Shown here: in pieces, positions 45,103 through 58,647 of the stretch
Position numbering within the stretch: the stretch's first letter is position 1
Layout: every line of letters starts with the position of its first letter
From: Stutzerimonas urumqiensis
Lineage (GTDB): Bacteria > Pseudomonadota > Gammaproteobacteria > Pseudomonadales > Pseudomonadaceae
Direction of reading: 5' to 3'
NCBI RefSeq assembly: GCF_003640395.1
Contig: NZ_RBZQ01000005.1
Coordinates: forward strand, 186,001-250,000
DNA: 64,000 nucleotides
Translations under genes and position numbers: made by a program
The notes under the pieces: generated by a model
Database searches by the model: none
Seen by the model: the letters and a program-made list of their open reading frames with translations, nothing else
Told to the model about the DNA's origin: nothing

Positions 45103-46509
45103 TTATTGCTTGGCCAGTTCGGCCACGAACACCACCAGCACGCCTACCGGCGCCACCACGCGCATCGACCAGTAGACCAATGTGAACGCCAGAGGGCTTC
45201 GCATGTTCAGCTCGTCGCGTACGGTATCGCGCGTCAGCACCCAGCCGGCGAAGAGAACGAACGCCAATCCTCCCAGCGGCAGAAGGATGCGGCTGGTCAG
45301 GTAGTCGATGCTATCGAAGAAGTTACGTCCCCCTTCGGCGCCCCACTGGAAAAAGTGGAAGCCGTCCTCGGCGAACACGAAGAACTTCGCAGGCGCACCG
45401 ACATTGAACGACAACACGGTCCCCATGCCGACCAGCCAGCACAGCATCGCCAGGACGGTGGTGATCGCCACTCGGCTCCGGCCGGTGCGCTCGACGAGAT
45501 AGGCAACCGCAGGCTCGAGCATGGAAATCGACGACGTCCAGGCAGCGATGAGCACCAGCACGAAGAATACGGTGCCCATCACCTGACCGAAGGGAATGCT
45601 TCCAAACGCCACCGGCAGCGTGACGAACATCAATCCGGGGCCGGCACCTGGCTCCAGCCCTCCGGCGAAGACGATCGGGAAGAGCGCCATCCCCGCCGTC
45701 AGCGCCACCAGCGTGTCGAGAATGCCTACCGTCAGCACCGTCGCCCCGATGGAGGCCTGCCGCGGCATGTAGGAGCCGTAGACCATGATCGAACCGACGC
45801 CCACGCTCAGCGTAAAGAATGCGTGGCCCATCGCAGCGAGCAAGCCGTCGAGCACCTTGTCGGGCTGGAAATTGAAGAGGAAATGGAAGCCCTGCATGAA
45901 GTGACCGGTCGTGACGCTATAACCCAGCAGCATCAACAGCAGAACGAACAGCAGCGGCATCATCACCCGCAGGCTTTTCTCGAGCCCCGCGACCACCCCC
46001 CTGGCAATCACGAACCCGGTCAGCGCCATGAACAGCGTATGCCAGATCGTCAGCCGCCACGGATCGGCAGTCAGCCCCGCGAAGAGTGCGCCGGCTGCGT
46101 TGGCGTCGACCGATTGGAAGCGGCCCGTGCCCATGCCGAGAATGTAATCCAGCGACCATCCGGCGATCACGCTATAGAACGACAGGATCAACAACGCAGC
46201 GACCATGCCAATGAGAGCCGGCCAGGCAAATCGGGGTGACGCGCCGGCTTCGACCGCCAGGCTGCGCATCGCATTGACCGGACTCATGCGCGCCCGCCTG
46301 CCGATCAGCGTTTCCGCGATCATGATCGGCATGCCGACCAGGACGATGCACACCAGGTACATCATCACGAAGGCGCCGCCGCCATACATGCCGGTCATGT
46401 AGGGGAACTTCCAGATGTTGCCCAGCCCGACGGCCGAACCCGTGGCCGCCAGAATGAAGACCCAGCGGCTGGTCCAGGAGCCGTTGAGGGAAATCGCGTT
46501 GCGCGTCAT
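45103..46509 (-). CDS. Sodium-dependent transporter (NSS/SNF family)
   Basis: A 468-residue membrane protein with about 11-12 hydrophobic helices. The NSS signature (V-G-L-G-N-I-W-K-F-P-Y) follows the N-terminal S-R-W segment, as in LeuT-fold sodium/amino-acid symporters. The substrate cannot be read from sequence. ATG 46509 is chosen over the longer frame, which runs into the divergent smpB promoter. Confidence 0.9.
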   Translation of the reverse strand: MTRNAISLNGSWTSRWVFILAATGSAVGLGNIWKFPYMTGMYGGGAFVMMYLVCIVLVGMPIMIAETLIGRRARMSPVNAMRSLAVEAGASPRFAWPALIGMVAALLILSFYSVIAGWSLDYILGMGTGRFQSVDANAAGALFAGLTADPWRLTIWHTLFMALTGFVIARGVVAGLEKSLRVMMPLLFVLLLMLLGYSVTTGHFMQGFHFLFNFQPDKVLDGLLAAMGHAFFTLSVGVGSIMVYGSYMPRQASIGATVLTVGILDTLVALTAGMALFPIVFAGGLEPGAGPGLMFVTLPVAFGSIPFGQVMGTVFFVLVLIAAWTSSISMLEPAVAYLVERTGRSRVAITTVLAMLCWLVGMGTVLSFNVGAPAKFFVFAEDGFHFFQWGAEGGRNFFDSIDYLTSRILLPLGGLAFVLFAGWVLTRDTVRDELNMRSPLAFTLVYWSMRVVAPVGVLVVFVAELAKQ

Positions 46510-46628
46510 GACCGGTCCAAAGGAAAAAGGAGCGCCATTCTCCGGAATTACCGACACCGCCTCAAGTTGACACGGTGGCACGGGGCCTTATCGCCAGCGC
46601 ACGCGCGACTCCCTATAATGCGCCGCCT

Positions 46629-47111
46629 ATGGCCAAACAGAAGAAACATCCCTCCGGGACGATCGCGCTCAATAAAAAGGCGCTACATGATTACTTCATC
46701 GAGCAGAAGTTCGAGGCTGGGCTCGCGCTTGCCGGCTGGGAAGTGAAAAGCCTGCGCGCCGGCAAGGCGCAACTCGTCGACAGCTATGTGCTGCTCAAGG
46801 ATGGCGAGGCCTGGCTGCTGGGCGCGCACATCACGCCGCTGACCACAGCCAGCACCCATGTCATCGCCGACCCCACCCGCACCCGCAAGCTGCTCCTGCA
46901 CAAGCGAGAGCTTGGCAAGCTGTTCGGGGCCGTCCAGCAGAAAGGCTACGCGTGCGTCGCCCTCGCGCTGTACTGGAAAAAGCACCTGATCAAGTGCGAA
47001 ATCGCGCTTGCCAAGGGCAAGAAGGAATTCGACAAGCGCCATACCGAAAAGGAACGCGACTCCGCCCGGGAGATTCAGCGCGCGATGCGGACCAAGGGCA
47101 AGGAAGACTGA
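46629..47111 (+). CDS. smpB: SsrA-binding protein SmpB
   Basis: A 160-residue tmRNA partner for trans-translation. The conserved N-x-x-A-x-H-x-Y region (K-A-L-H-D-Y-F-I), the [11 protein letters not shown] core and the basic C-terminal tail are intact. Its RNA partner ssrA lies about 7.6 kb downstream in the same window. Confidence 0.97.
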   Translation: MAKQKKHPSGTIALNKKALHDYFIEQKFEAGLALAGWEVKSLRAGKAQLVDSYVLLKDGEAWLLGAHITPLTTASTHVIADPTRTRKLLLHKRELGKLFGAVQQKGYACVALALYWKKHLIKCEIALAKGKKEFDKRHTEKERDSAREIQRAMRTKGKED

Positions 47112-47185
47112 TCCGTTCGCGCCCGCTCATGCAGGCGGCCGCGAGCAATGCCTTTCGATCGCAACCACTGTCTTCGACTCTGCCT

Positions 47186-47965
47186 CTATGAGTCGACCTT
47201 CGCCCCGCCTCGACGCAGGGCACGCGCCACCCGTTGCGCCTCCATCTGGCCCTGCGCCAACACTTCCTGTACGTAATCAATGTGCCGGTGCGAAATGGCC
47301 CGCGCCTCGTCCGCGCGCCGCTCGATGATGGCCTCGTAGAGCTCGCGATGCTGCTCGATCAGCATGTCGCGGGTTTCTTCGCGCAGTGCGTACATGCCGC
47401 CGATGTTCGTGACCACATTGCGCTTGAGCAGGTCGAACAGGCCGCGAATGGTGTGTAGCAGCACCGCGTTATGACTGGCCTCGGCAATGGCCAGGTGGAA
47501 CCGAGCGTCTGCTGCCCCCTCCTCCGCCCGGGTTGCGGCGCCCTTGGCCGAATAACATGCCTGCAGCGCATCGAAGGCTGCGGTCAGACGCTCGTGATCC
47601 AGCGCCGTGGCGCGCAAGGCAGCGTAATACGCACAGGCGCCTTCGAGCGTGTGCCGAAACTCGAGCAGGTCTCGCTGCGCTTCGCTGTTGTTTTCCAGCA
47701 AATGAAGCAGCGGATCGCTGAAAGTACTGCCGAGCGATTCCGCCACGAAGGTTCCGCCGCCATGGCGACTGACCAGCAGCCCCTTGGCGGCAAGCTTCTG
47801 TATCGCCTCACGCAATGACGGTCGGGACACGCCGAACTGTTCCGCCAGTGCCCGCTCCGCCGGCAACCGTTCGCCCGCCCTGAGCGTGCCCTCGAGGATC
47901 ATGGTTTCCAACTGCACGACGATGTCATCGGCCAGCCTTCGCTGGCGGACCAAGCCCACTTCCAT
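47186..47965 (-). CDS. lldR: GntR/FadR-family lactate regulator LldR
   Basis: A 259-residue repressor: N-terminal winged helix (V-S-R-P-S-L-R-E-A-I-Q-K-L) and C-terminal FCD ligand domain with metal-binding His residues. ATG 47965 is preferred to ATG 47971. It is divergent from lldP; a TGGTCTTACCA palindrome 11 bp from its start suggests autoregulation, and lactate is expected to release it. Confidence 0.9.
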   Translation of the reverse strand: MEVGLVRQRRLADDIVVQLETMILEGTLRAGERLPAERALAEQFGVSRPSLREAIQKLAAKGLLVSRHGGGTFVAESLGSTFSDPLLHLLENNSEAQRDLLEFRHTLEGACAYYAALRATALDHERLTAAFDALQACYSAKGAATRAEEGAADARFHLAIAEASHNAVLLHTIRGLFDLLKRNVVTNIGGMYALREETRDMLIEQHRELYEAIIERRADEARAISHRHIDYVQEVLAQGQMEAQRVARALRRGGAKVDS

Positions 47966-47975
47966 ACGCACCCAC

Positions 47976-47986
47976 TGGTCTTACCA
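47976..47986. promoter_or_regulatory. Candidate LldR operator near lldR
   Basis: TGGTCTTACCA, an imperfect palindrome of the TGGT-N3-ACCA type typical of FadR-family regulators, 11 bp before the lldR start. Confidence 0.65.
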
Positions 47987-48118
47987 CTACGATTGAGGGC
48001 GAAGCCTAGTCATCGCCCAGGTACTGCGCAAGCCTGACCGATCGCTACCAAAGTCTAGAGAGGCACTATTGACGCATGAATGACGAGACTCTTACCCTGA
48101 CGCCTACCTGTTGTTAAG

Positions 48119-48129
48119 TGGTATTACCA
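48119..48129. promoter_or_regulatory. Candidate LldR operator upstream of lldP
   Basis: TGGTATTACCA, the same palindrome with a central TATTA, 110 bp before lldP. A possible -35 (TTGACG, 48069-48074) lies upstream, so binding would block lldPD transcription. Confidence 0.75.
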
Positions 48130-48238
48130 ATTTAGCGGCAGGCTTCAAACAAGAACGAAGAGGACTCCCTATGTCAGCTCATGCAACCTGCCACGCTCAC
48201 AAACACAGACGACAGCCGTCGCGACGGGGAGCCTGACC

Positions 48239-49933
48239 ATGTCCAGCGGCCTACTCGCCTTTCTCGCCTTCGCTCCCATTCTTCTCGCCGCCGTTCTGCT
48301 GATCGGCCTGCGCTGGCCCGCCAGCCGGGCGATGCCAGTCGTTTACCTGGCCAGCGCCCTGATCGCGCTGCTCGCCTGGGACATGTCCTTCGGCCGGGTC
48401 CTCGCCTCCACGCTGCAAGGCTTGGTCATCACGATCGGCCTGCTGTGGATCATCTTCGGCGCCATCCTGCTCCTGAATACGCTCAAGCATTCGGGCGGCA
48501 TCACCGCCATTCGCGCGGGCTTCACCACCATCAGCCCCGACCGGCGCATCCAGGCCATCATCATCGCCTGGCTGTTCGGCTGCTTCATCGAGGGCGCCTC
48601 GGGCTTCGGTACGCCGGCCGCGATCGCCGCACCACTGCTGGTCGCCATCGGCTTCCCGGCGATGGCCGCGGTGCTGATGGGCATGCTGGTACAGAGCACC
48701 CCGGTCTCCTTCGGTGCGGTCGGCACGCCGATCATCGTGGGCATCAACAGTGGCCTGGACACCGCCACGCTCGGCGCGCAGCTGGCGGCGCAGGGATCGA
48801 GCTGGCCGGTCTTCCTCCAGCAGATCACCACCAGCGTCGCCATCACCCATGCGCTCGTCGGCACGGTGATGCCGCTGATCATGGCCGCGATGCTGACCCG
48901 CTTCTTCGGCAAGGAGAAAAGCTGGAAAGCCGGGTTGGAAGTAGCACCGTTCGCGCTCTTCGCCGGGCTGGCATTCACCCTGCCCTACGTGGCCACCGGC
49001 ATCCTGCTCGGCCCGGAATTCCCGTCCCTGCTGGGCGGACTGATCGGCCTGGCGATCGTCACCACCGCCGCACGGTTCAAGTTCCTGGTACCCAAGACGG
49101 TCTGGGATTTCGCTCCCGCCGACACCTGGCCGAGCGAGTGGGTCGGCAAGGTCGAGATGAAACTGGACGAGCTGGCCGCCCGCCCGATGAGCGCCCTGCG
49201 CGCCTGGATGCCATACGTGCTAGTCGGTCTTCTGCTGGTTCTCAGCCGGGTGTTCCCGGAGGTCGGCAGCGCGTTGAAATCCGTTTCCATCGCATTCAAG
49301 GACATCCTTGGCCAGAGCGGCATCAGCGCCAGCATCGAGCCGCTCTACCTGCCGGGCGGCATCCTGGTCGCGGTCGTGCTGATCACCTACTTCCTGCATG
49401 GCATGCGTCCGCGTGAGCTGGTCGCCGCCGTCAAGGAGTCGAGCCAGGTCCTGCTGAGCGCCGGATTCGTCCTGCTGTTCACGGTTCCGATGGTGCGCAT
49501 CCTGATCAACTCCGGCGTCAATGCCAGCGACCTGCCGAGCATGCCGATCGCCATGGCGCGCTACGTCGCCGACAGCGTCGGTGCGATCTACCCGCTGCTG
49601 GCGCCCTCCGTCGGTGCGCTGGGCGCCTTCATCGCCGGCTCGAACACGGTCAGCAACATGATGTTCAGCCAGTTCCAGTACGGCGTGGCCCATAGCCTCG
49701 GCGTTTCCGGCGCCATGATCGTCGCGGTCCAGGCCGTGGGAGCGGCCGCGGGCAACATGATTGCGATCCACAACGTCGTCGCCGCCTCGGCCACGGTCGG
49801 CCTGCTCGGCCGGGAAGGCCTGACCTTGCGCAAGACCGTTTGGCCTACGCTGTATTACGTGCTGATGACCGGCATCATCGCGATGATCGCCATCTACGCG
49901 ATGGGGGTGACCGATCCCCTGGTCGGCATCTGA
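48239..49933 (+). CDS. lldP: L-lactate permease
   Basis: A 564-residue inner-membrane lactate:proton symporter with about 13 hydrophobic helices and the conserved [15 protein letters not shown] loop. ATG 48239. First gene of lldP-lldD-dehydrogenase; divergent from lldR. Confidence 0.95.
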   Translation: MSSGLLAFLAFAPILLAAVLLIGLRWPASRAMPVVYLASALIALLAWDMSFGRVLASTLQGLVITIGLLWIIFGAILLLNTLKHSGGITAIRAGFTTISPDRRIQAIIIAWLFGCFIEGASGFGTPAAIAAPLLVAIGFPAMAAVLMGMLVQSTPVSFGAVGTPIIVGINSGLDTATLGAQLAAQGSSWPVFLQQITTSVAITHALVGTVMPLIMAAMLTRFFGKEKSWKAGLEVAPFALFAGLAFTLPYVATGILLGPEFPSLLGGLIGLAIVTTAARFKFLVPKTVWDFAPADTWPSEWVGKVEMKLDELAARPMSALRAWMPYVLVGLLLVLSRVFPEVGSALKSVSIAFKDILGQSGISASIEPLYLPGGILVAVVLITYFLHGMRPRELVAAVKESSQVLLSAGFVLLFTVPMVRILINSGVNASDLPSMPIAMARYVADSVGAIYPLLAPSVGALGAFIAGSNTVSNMMFSQFQYGVAHSLGVSGAMIVAVQAVGAAAGNMIAIHNVVAASATVGLLGREGLTLRKTVWPTLYYVLMTGIIAMIAIYAMGVTDPLVGI

Positions 49934-50060
49934 GGCGCAGCCCCTCGCGGCGACGCGAGGGGTGGTGGCGCGGTCGAGACGCCAGGAGCCGCTGGCACGC
50001 GAAACATCATCGGGGCGATCCAACCGCTCGCCCCGCTCATCCTGAAACCGGTGTGACTAC

Positions 50061-51230
50061 ATGATCATTTCATCCTCAACCGATTACCGCGCCGCGGCCA
50101 AGCGCAAGCTGCCGCCGTTTCTCTTCCACTATGTCGACGGCGGCGCCTATGCCGAATACACGTTGCGCCGCAACGTCGACGACCTGGCCAGCATCGCCTT
50201 GCGCCAACGCGTGCTGCGCAACATGTCCGAGCTGAGCCTGGAGACCGAACTGTTCGGCGAGCGGCTGTCGATGCCGGTGGCCCTGGCCCCGGTCGGCCTC
50301 ACCGGCATGCTCGCCCGGCGCGGCGAGGTCCAGGCGGCGCGCGCGGCCGATGCGAAAGGCATTCCCTTCACGCTCTCGACCGTCTCGGTCTGCCCGATCG
50401 AGGAAGTCGCGCCCGTCATGCAGCGACCGATGTGGTTCCAGCTCTACGTGCTCAAGGACCGCGGCTTCATGAAGAACGCGCTGGAGCGGGCCAAGGCGGC
50501 GGGCGTCACCACCCTGGTGTTCACCGTCGACATGCCAACCCCGGGCGCTCGCTATCGCGACGCGCATTCCGGGATGAGCGGCCCGAACGCCGCCATGCGT
50601 CGCATGTTGCAGGCGATGACGCACCCCTTCTGGGCCTGGGACGTCGGCCTGCACGGCAAGCCCCATGACCTCGGCAACATTTCCACCTACCGGGGCCACC
50701 CGACCGGCCTGGAGGATTACATCGGCTGGCTCGCGGCCAACTTCGATCCGTCGATTTCCTGGAAGGACCTCCAATGGATTCGTGATTTCTGGGACGGCCC
50801 GATGGTGATCAAGGGCATCCTCGACGCCGAGGACGCCCGCGATGCGGTGACCTTCGGCGCCGACGGCATCATCGTCTCGAACCACGGCGGCCGGCAGCTC
50901 GACGGTGTGCTGTCCAGCGCCCGGGCGATGCCGGCGATCGCCGATGCCGTGAAGGGTGACCTGAAGATCCTCGCCGACTCAGGCATCCGCAACGGCCTGG
51001 ACGTGGTGCGAATGATCGCGCTCGGCGCCGACGCCGTGATGCTCGGTCGCTCCTTCGCCTATGCGCTGGCGGCCGATGGCCAGGCGGGCGTCACCAACCT
51101 GCTGAACCTGATCGAGAAGGAAATGCGCGTGGCGATGGTGCTGACCGGCACCAAGTCCATCAGCGAAATCGGCCTCGATTCGCTGGTTCGCGAGATCGAC
51201 CAATACCAGACGATCCGCCACGTCGACTGA
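50061..51230 (+). CDS. lldD: L-lactate dehydrogenase (FMN, quinone-linked)
   Basis: A 389-residue FMN-dependent alpha-hydroxy-acid oxidase oxidising L-lactate to pyruvate at the membrane. The active-site S-N-H-G-G-R-Q-L-D motif and the K-G-I substrate lysine (V-I-K-G-I-L) are intact. It lies 127 bp after lldP. Confidence 0.96.
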   Translation: MIISSSTDYRAAAKRKLPPFLFHYVDGGAYAEYTLRRNVDDLASIALRQRVLRNMSELSLETELFGERLSMPVALAPVGLTGMLARRGEVQAARAADAKGIPFTLSTVSVCPIEEVAPVMQRPMWFQLYVLKDRGFMKNALERAKAAGVTTLVFTVDMPTPGARYRDAHSGMSGPNAAMRRMLQAMTHPFWAWDVGLHGKPHDLGNISTYRGHPTGLEDYIGWLAANFDPSISWKDLQWIRDFWDGPMVIKGILDAEDARDAVTFGADGIIVSNHGGRQLDGVLSSARAMPAIADAVKGDLKILADSGIRNGLDVVRMIALGADAVMLGRSFAYALAADGQAGVTNLLNLIEKEMRVAMVLTGTKSISEIGLDSLVREIDQYQTIRHVD

Positions 51231-51283
51231 CCTGGGGCCGCGCGCTGCCGCGGCCCCATGCCTACCTTCCCCGGAGAGTCCGC

Positions 51284-54112
<2,829 letters not shown>

Positions 54113-54262
54113 CCGAACGGTGTTGCGGCTTACACAGGAATGAAACACTCGCGGCGCGCGGCAGTCCCATTCTGTGAGCCCAGCACGCGAGGGCTCCATC
54201 CGCCCTTCCGATTCGCGCCATTGGCGCCGGCGAGGGTTCCCGAAATGCATGGAGGACTCACG

Positions 54263-54562
54263 ATGAACCGTTTAGCCTTGCTCGCAGCCGCCGCGCTGCT
54301 CGCCAGTCCAGCCGCCTTCGCCGCAGACGAAAACCTCTGCCAACTCAACATGCAGGAGCTCGACGATGCGCTGGCCACTGACGTCACCATCGGCACTCCC
54401 GTTGAAGGCGAAGTGAAGGAATTGATGAAGCAAGCCAAGCAAGCCCAGCAAAGTGGCAACATCGAGGAATGCATCGTCCACACCACCAAGGCGTTGCAGT
54501 TGCTCGAACTGCCCGGCAGCAGCAGCGACACCGCCGGCGCAGGGTCAGGCGCCGGTAGCTGA
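54263..54562 (+). CDS. Small exported hypothetical protein
   Basis: A 99-residue protein with a clean signal peptide (residues 1-20, cleavage after A-F-A). The mature part has two Cys (C-Q-L-N and C-I-V-H-T-T-K-A-L) and a TPR-like helical repeat ending in a Gly/Ser/Ala tail. Family not recognised. ATG 54263 is chosen over the longer frame starting at 54140. It sits between the lactate operon and ssrA. Confidence 0.7.
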   Translation: MNRLALLAAAALLASPAAFAADENLCQLNMQELDDALATDVTIGTPVEGEVKELMKQAKQAQQSGNIEECIVHTTKALQLLELPGSSSDTAGAGSGAGS

Positions 54563-54579
54563 TCCGTAAAAGGCCTAGG

Positions 54580-54598
54580 CCAACGCACCGTTGGCCTT
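54580..54598 (+). terminator. Possible terminator after the small exported protein
   Basis: GGCCAACG-CAC-CGTTGGCC forms a perfect 8-bp stem downstream of the stop; only a weak T-rich stretch follows. Confidence 0.6.
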
Positions 54599-54698
54599 GC
54601 GTCTTGAAAACCGACGAGACGATGCCATCTTCACCTCTACGGATTCGACGCAGCCTTCTCATTGCCGTAGACTGCGCCGCCTGAACACCACCGCTTTT

Positions 54699-55077
54699 GG
54701 GGCCGATTAGGATTCGACGCCGGTAACGAAGCTCTAGGTGCATGCCGAGTTGGTAACAGAACTCGTAAATCCACTGTTGCAAACTTATAGTTGCCAACGA
54801 CGACAACTACGAAGGGTACGCGCTAGCCGCCTAACCTTCATCTGGTCGCTTCGGCGCCAGCGGTCACTAGGGGATGCCTGTAAACCCGAAATGACCGTCA
54901 GATAGAACAGGATCGCCGCCAAGTTCGCTGCAGACGTAACGGCTAAATCTCATGCAGCTCGCCCAAAGCGCCCTGCCCATCGGGCCGCAATGGGTTAACT
55001 CAATAGATCGGGCTAAGCATGTAGTACCGACAGTGGAGAGCTGGCGGACGGGGGTTCAAATCCCCCCGGCTCCACCA
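54699..55077 (+). ncRNA. ssrA: Transfer-messenger RNA (tmRNA)
   Basis: A 379-nt RNA. The 5' end GGGGCCGATTAGGATTCGAC is the conserved tmRNA start and pairs with the 3' acceptor strand CGGCTCC, giving a tRNA-Ala-like end with encoded CCA (55075-55077). The tag frame starts at GCC 54793 and reads ANDDNYEGYALAA to TAA at 54832-54834, 13 coded residues. It works with SmpB. The accessory island begins just after its 3' end, a common integration target. Confidence 0.97.
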
Positions 55078-55120
55078 AATAGCTGTTTAGATTTGTCTCA
55101 GACAGTCTGAGAAATACCCC

Positions 55121-55155
55121 AAGAAGCCCGCCCAGCGCGGGCTTTCTTGTTTTTG
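55121..55155 (+). terminator. tmRNA terminator
   Basis: AAGAAGCCCGC-CCA-GCGCGGGCTTTCTTG with a following T-run, 43 bp after the tmRNA 3' end. A TCTCAGA/TCTGAGA inverted repeat (55096-55112) lies just before it. Confidence 0.85.
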
Positions 55156-55190
55156 GCTATATCCCCTACTCCTATGCCTTCCTTTCGTGC

Positions 55191-55219
55191 GTCCCGCAGA
55201 GCGCATTAAATTACGGGAC
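55191..55219. repeat. GTCCCG/CGGGAC hairpin at island edge
   Basis: GTCCCG (55191-55196) and CGGGAC (55214-55219) bracket a 17-base AT-rich loop. With the neighbouring CGCGCGC/GCGCGCG pair (about 55228-55246) it looks like a mobile-element or phage intergenic region. Confidence 0.45.
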
Positions 55220-55279
55220 CTCTATACGCGCGCACCTGAGCGCGCGAATAGCGCGATGGTTAACACGACAATAAGCGGG

Positions 55280-55381
55280 TTAAAACGGTAGACCCTGCTG
55301 TTCGGAGGGTTGCTGGCGCTTCATGTCCTCCCCAAAGCCGGCCAACAGCGCGGCAGCTATTGTGCCGACAAGGTAGCTCAT
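55280..55381 (-). CDS. Small hydrophobic ORF at island edge
   Basis: A 33-codon ORF (ATG 55381) too short for usual gene calling. It encodes a short hydrophobic segment (S-Y-L-V-G-T-I-A-A-A-L-L-A-G-F) followed by a polar tail. GGAG lies nine bases upstream of the ATG. It resembles the tiny membrane proteins of filamentous phages. Real translation is not established. Confidence 0.35.
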   Translation of the reverse strand: MSYLVGTIAAALLAGFGEDMKRQQPSEQQGLPF

Positions 55382-55422
55382 TGTCCGGCTCCGGAAATCA
55401 CTGACCAACGATATGGAACTCA

Positions 55423-58400
55423 TCACATCCAGCCTGCGCAGAGCGTCTCCGCCTGAGCTAACACAAGCTGGGCAGCCTCTTCCTGCTGGTCCGGCGGATA
55501 TTTGTATTTGCGCAGGATGCGCTTGACCAACAGCCGCAGCTTGGCGCGTACGCTCTCGCGGTTGCTCCAGTCCACGGTCACGTTCTGCCGCAGGTTGCTA
55601 GTGAGCTCGTGGGCGATTTTGGCCAGGGTTTCGTCACCGAGTTCGCGTACAGACGCCTCGTTGTTGGCGAGCGCGTCATAGAAGGCCAGTTCGTCTTCAC
55701 TGAGGCCAAGCTGCTCACCGCGGCGGGCGGCCGCAGCGAATTTCTTGGCCATTTCGATCAGCTCTTCGATGACCTGAGCGGTTTCGATGGAGCGGTTCTG
55801 GTAACGAGTGATGACGTTGCCCAGCAGCTCGGAGAACTTCTTCTCCTGCGCCAGGTTACTGGCAAAGCGGCTCTTGATCTCTCCTTCCAGCAAACGCTCC
55901 AGCAACTCGACGGCCAGGTTACGCTCCGGCAGGTTGCGCACCTCGGCGAGAAACTCCTCGTCGAGCAGGCCGATGTTGGGCTTGTCCAGCCCGACCGCCT
56001 CGAACACATCCACCACTTCACTCGATACCACGGCATTGCCGATTATCTGCCGTACGGCCAGGTCGCGCTCCTCGTCACTGTGCTTCTTCCGGCTGAAGTC
56101 GCGCTTGGTCAGCATCACCTTGATCGCCTGGAAGAACGCCACCTCCTCACGCACCGCCTTGGCTTCATCCAGCGTGCTGCAGAGGGTGAAGGCCTTGCTC
56201 ATGGCCAGTGCGGTATCGGCGAACCGCTTCTTGCCATCCTCGAGGCCAAGTACGTGGTTGGCGGCGCCGGCCAGCAGCTTGTGGCCGCCGGTGAGGTAGT
56301 CGGAATAGTCGAAACCGAACATCAAGCCACGCAGCACGTCGAGTTTTTCTTCCAGCACCGCGTAGGCTTCATGCGCATCGACCGTGGGCCGGCCGCGGCC
56401 CTTGCTCGCGGTGTATTCCTTCAGCGCCGCCTTCAGCTCGTTGGCGATACCGATGTAGTCGACCACCAGCCCGCCCTGCTTGTCCTTGAACACCCGATTG
56501 ACCCGGGCGATCGCCTGCATCAGGTTGTGGCCCTTCATGGGCTTGTCGACATAGAGCGTGTGGACGCAAGGCGCGTCGAACCCGGTCAGCCACATGTCAC
56601 GGACGATCACCAGCTTCAGGGAATCGGTCGGGTTCTTGAAGCGTTTTTCCAGCCGCTTTTTCATCTGGCCGTTGTAGATGTGCGGTTGCAACAAAGCCTT
56701 GTCCGAAGCACTGCCGGTCATCACGATCTTCACCGCGCCTTTCTCAGGATCGGCGTCGTGCCAGTCCGGGCGCAGCCGAACGATCTCGTCGTACAGGTGC
56801 ACGCAGATATCGCGGCTCATTGCGACCACCATCGCCTTGCCGGGCATCTGCCCCATCTTCACAAGGTCGAGGTTGCGCGCCTCGAAGTGTTCGACCAGGT
56901 CGGCCGCCACGCTGCGAATCCGTGGCTGCGCCCCGACCACCTTCTCCAGGGCGGCCCAACGGCTCTTCAGCCGGGACTGCTGGTCCTCTTCTTCGTCTTC
57001 AGCCAACTCATCGACCTGCGCGTCAATAGCGGGCAGCTCGCTTTCCTTGAGCGACAGCTTCGCCAGCCGGGATTCGTAAAAGATGGCCACCGTCGCGCCA
57101 TCCTCCTTGGCCTGCTGCATGTCGTAGACGTGAATGTAGTCACCGAACACCGCGCGGGTGTCGCGGTCCTCGCTGGCAACCGGCGTACCGGTAAAGGCAA
57201 CGAAGGTGGCGTTCGGCAAGGCGTCGCGCAGATGCTGGGCATAGCCGACCTGGTACCGGGTGGTCCGGTACGTGCCAGACGGCTCGGCGGCCATCGGCAC
57301 CGTCGTGTCCGCTGAGGCATCATCGGCCATCCCGCCGGTCGCCTTCATTTGCGCCCCGAATCCGTACTGGGTGCGATGCGCCTCGTCGGCGATGACCAGG
57401 ATGTTGTGACGCGTCGACAGCACCGGAAAGCTGTCCTCGTCCACGCCCGGCATGAATTTCTGGATGGTGGCGAAGACGATGCCGCCACTCGGTCGGTTGG
57501 CCAGTTTTTCGCGCAAGGCGCCGCGACGCTCGACCTGCACTGGCTGCTCGCGCAACAGATCCTGCGACAGGGAAAACACGCCGAACAACTGGCCGTCGAG
57601 ATCGTTGCGGTCCGTGATCACGACGATGGTGGGGTTCTCCATTGCCGCTTCCTGCATCACGCGCGCGGCGAAGCAGGTCATGGTGATGCTCTTGCCCGAG
57701 CCCTGGGTATGCCACACCACCCCGCCCTTCTGCGAGCCACCCGGACGCGAGGCCAGAACCACCTGTTCGATTGCCGAGCGCACTGCATGGAATTGGTGGT
57801 AACCGGCGATCTTCTTCACCAGCGCTCCGTCCTCCTCGAACAGCACGAAGAAGCGCAGGTAATCCAGCAGGCGCTCCGGCGCGAGCACACCGCGAACCAG
57901 CGTCTCCAGCTCGTTGAAGGCTCCGAGTGGGTCTACCTGCTCGCCGTCGATGGTGCGCCAGCGCATGAAGCGCTCGTAATCGGCCGACAACGAACCCATC
58001 CGCGCCTCGCTGCCGTCGGAAACCACCAGGATTTCGTTGTAGTGGAACAGGTCGGGAATCTGCTCCTTGTAGGTCTGCAACTGGTTGAAGGCCTTGTAGA
58101 GGTCGGCATTCAGATCAGCTGGGTTTTTCAGCTCCAGCACCACTAGCGGCAGGCCGTTGACGAACAACGCCACGTCCGGTCGGCACTTCTTGTGCCCCAC
58201 CACGGTGAACTGGTTGACCGCCAGCCACTCGTTGGCGGCGACCGCCTGCCAATCGATCAGCCGTACGAAATCGCCGCGCGTCTCGCCGTCCTTCTGGTAT
58301 TGCACCGGCACACCGTTGACCAACAGCCGATGGAACAGACGGTTGGCCGACAGTTGTGCCGGCACGCCCAGCTCCAGTACCTGACGCAAGGCATCCTCGC

Positions 58401-58590
58401 GGGCAATGGCAGGTACCTGCGGATTCAACCGCCCAATGGCCGAGCGAAGATGCTCGGCCAGCACGACTTCGCGATAGCTGCCGCGTGCGGGCGCAGCGCT
58501 CTCCGGGGCGATGTCCGGCTCATACACATGGGTGTAGCCCACCTCGCTGAGCCAGCCGAGGGCTTCCTGCTCCAGTTGGTCTTCGGTCAT
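55423..58590 (-). CDS. hsdR: Type I restriction enzyme R subunit
   Basis: A 1055-residue motor and nuclease subunit. The N-terminal PD-(D/E)xK nuclease shows D139, E153 and K155 (R-P-D-V...V-L-E-L-K). The SF2 translocase has Walker A T-Q-G-S-G-K-S (295-301) and the DEAH-type box D-E-A-H-R-T-Q. It lies last in the operon, 57 bp after the Fic gene. The usual hsdM-hsdS-hsdR order is interrupted by mcrB, mcrC and fic. Confidence 0.95.
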   Translation of the reverse strand: MTEDQLEQEALGWLSEVGYTHVYEPDIAPESAAPARGSYREVVLAEHLRSAIGRLNPQVPAIAREDALRQVLELGVPAQLSANRLFHRLLVNGVPVQYQKDGETRGDFVRLIDWQAVAANEWLAVNQFTVVGHKKCRPDVALFVNGLPLVVLELKNPADLNADLYKAFNQLQTYKEQIPDLFHYNEILVVSDGSEARMGSLSADYERFMRWRTIDGEQVDPLGAFNELETLVRGVLAPERLLDYLRFFVLFEEDGALVKKIAGYHQFHAVRSAIEQVVLASRPGGSQKGGVVWHTQGSGKSITMTCFAARVMQEAAMENPTIVVITDRNDLDGQLFGVFSLSQDLLREQPVQVERRGALREKLANRPSGGIVFATIQKFMPGVDEDSFPVLSTRHNILVIADEAHRTQYGFGAQMKATGGMADDASADTTVPMAAEPSGTYRTTRYQVGYAQHLRDALPNATFVAFTGTPVASEDRDTRAVFGDYIHVYDMQQAKEDGATVAIFYESRLAKLSLKESELPAIDAQVDELAEDEEEDQQSRLKSRWAALEKVVGAQPRIRSVAADLVEHFEARNLDLVKMGQMPGKAMVVAMSRDICVHLYDEIVRLRPDWHDADPEKGAVKIVMTGSASDKALLQPHIYNGQMKKRLEKRFKNPTDSLKLVIVRDMWLTGFDAPCVHTLYVDKPMKGHNLMQAIARVNRVFKDKQGGLVVDYIGIANELKAALKEYTASKGRGRPTVDAHEAYAVLEEKLDVLRGLMFGFDYSDYLTGGHKLLAGAANHVLGLEDGKKRFADTALAMSKAFTLCSTLDEAKAVREEVAFFQAIKVMLTKRDFSRKKHSDEERDLAVRQIIGNAVVSSEVVDVFEAVGLDKPNIGLLDEEFLAEVRNLPERNLAVELLERLLEGEIKSRFASNLAQEKKFSELLGNVITRYQNRSIETAQVIEELIEMAKKFAAAARRGEQLGLSEDELAFYDALANNEASVRELGDETLAKIAHELTSNLRQNVTVDWSNRESVRAKLRLLVKRILRKYKYPPDQQEEAAQLVLAQAETLCAGWM

Positions 58591-58647
58591 TACTGCTCGA
58601 TCCGTGTTGCCGCCACAGCGGCGCCTATCCCTATCGGCCTGGCCCGA

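Noticed and set aside
48181..49416. 411-codon ORF overlapping lldP in another frame
   Set aside because: lldP in the +2 frame has the conserved permease motifs and hydrophobic helices; the other frame is Arg/Pro/His-rich noise.
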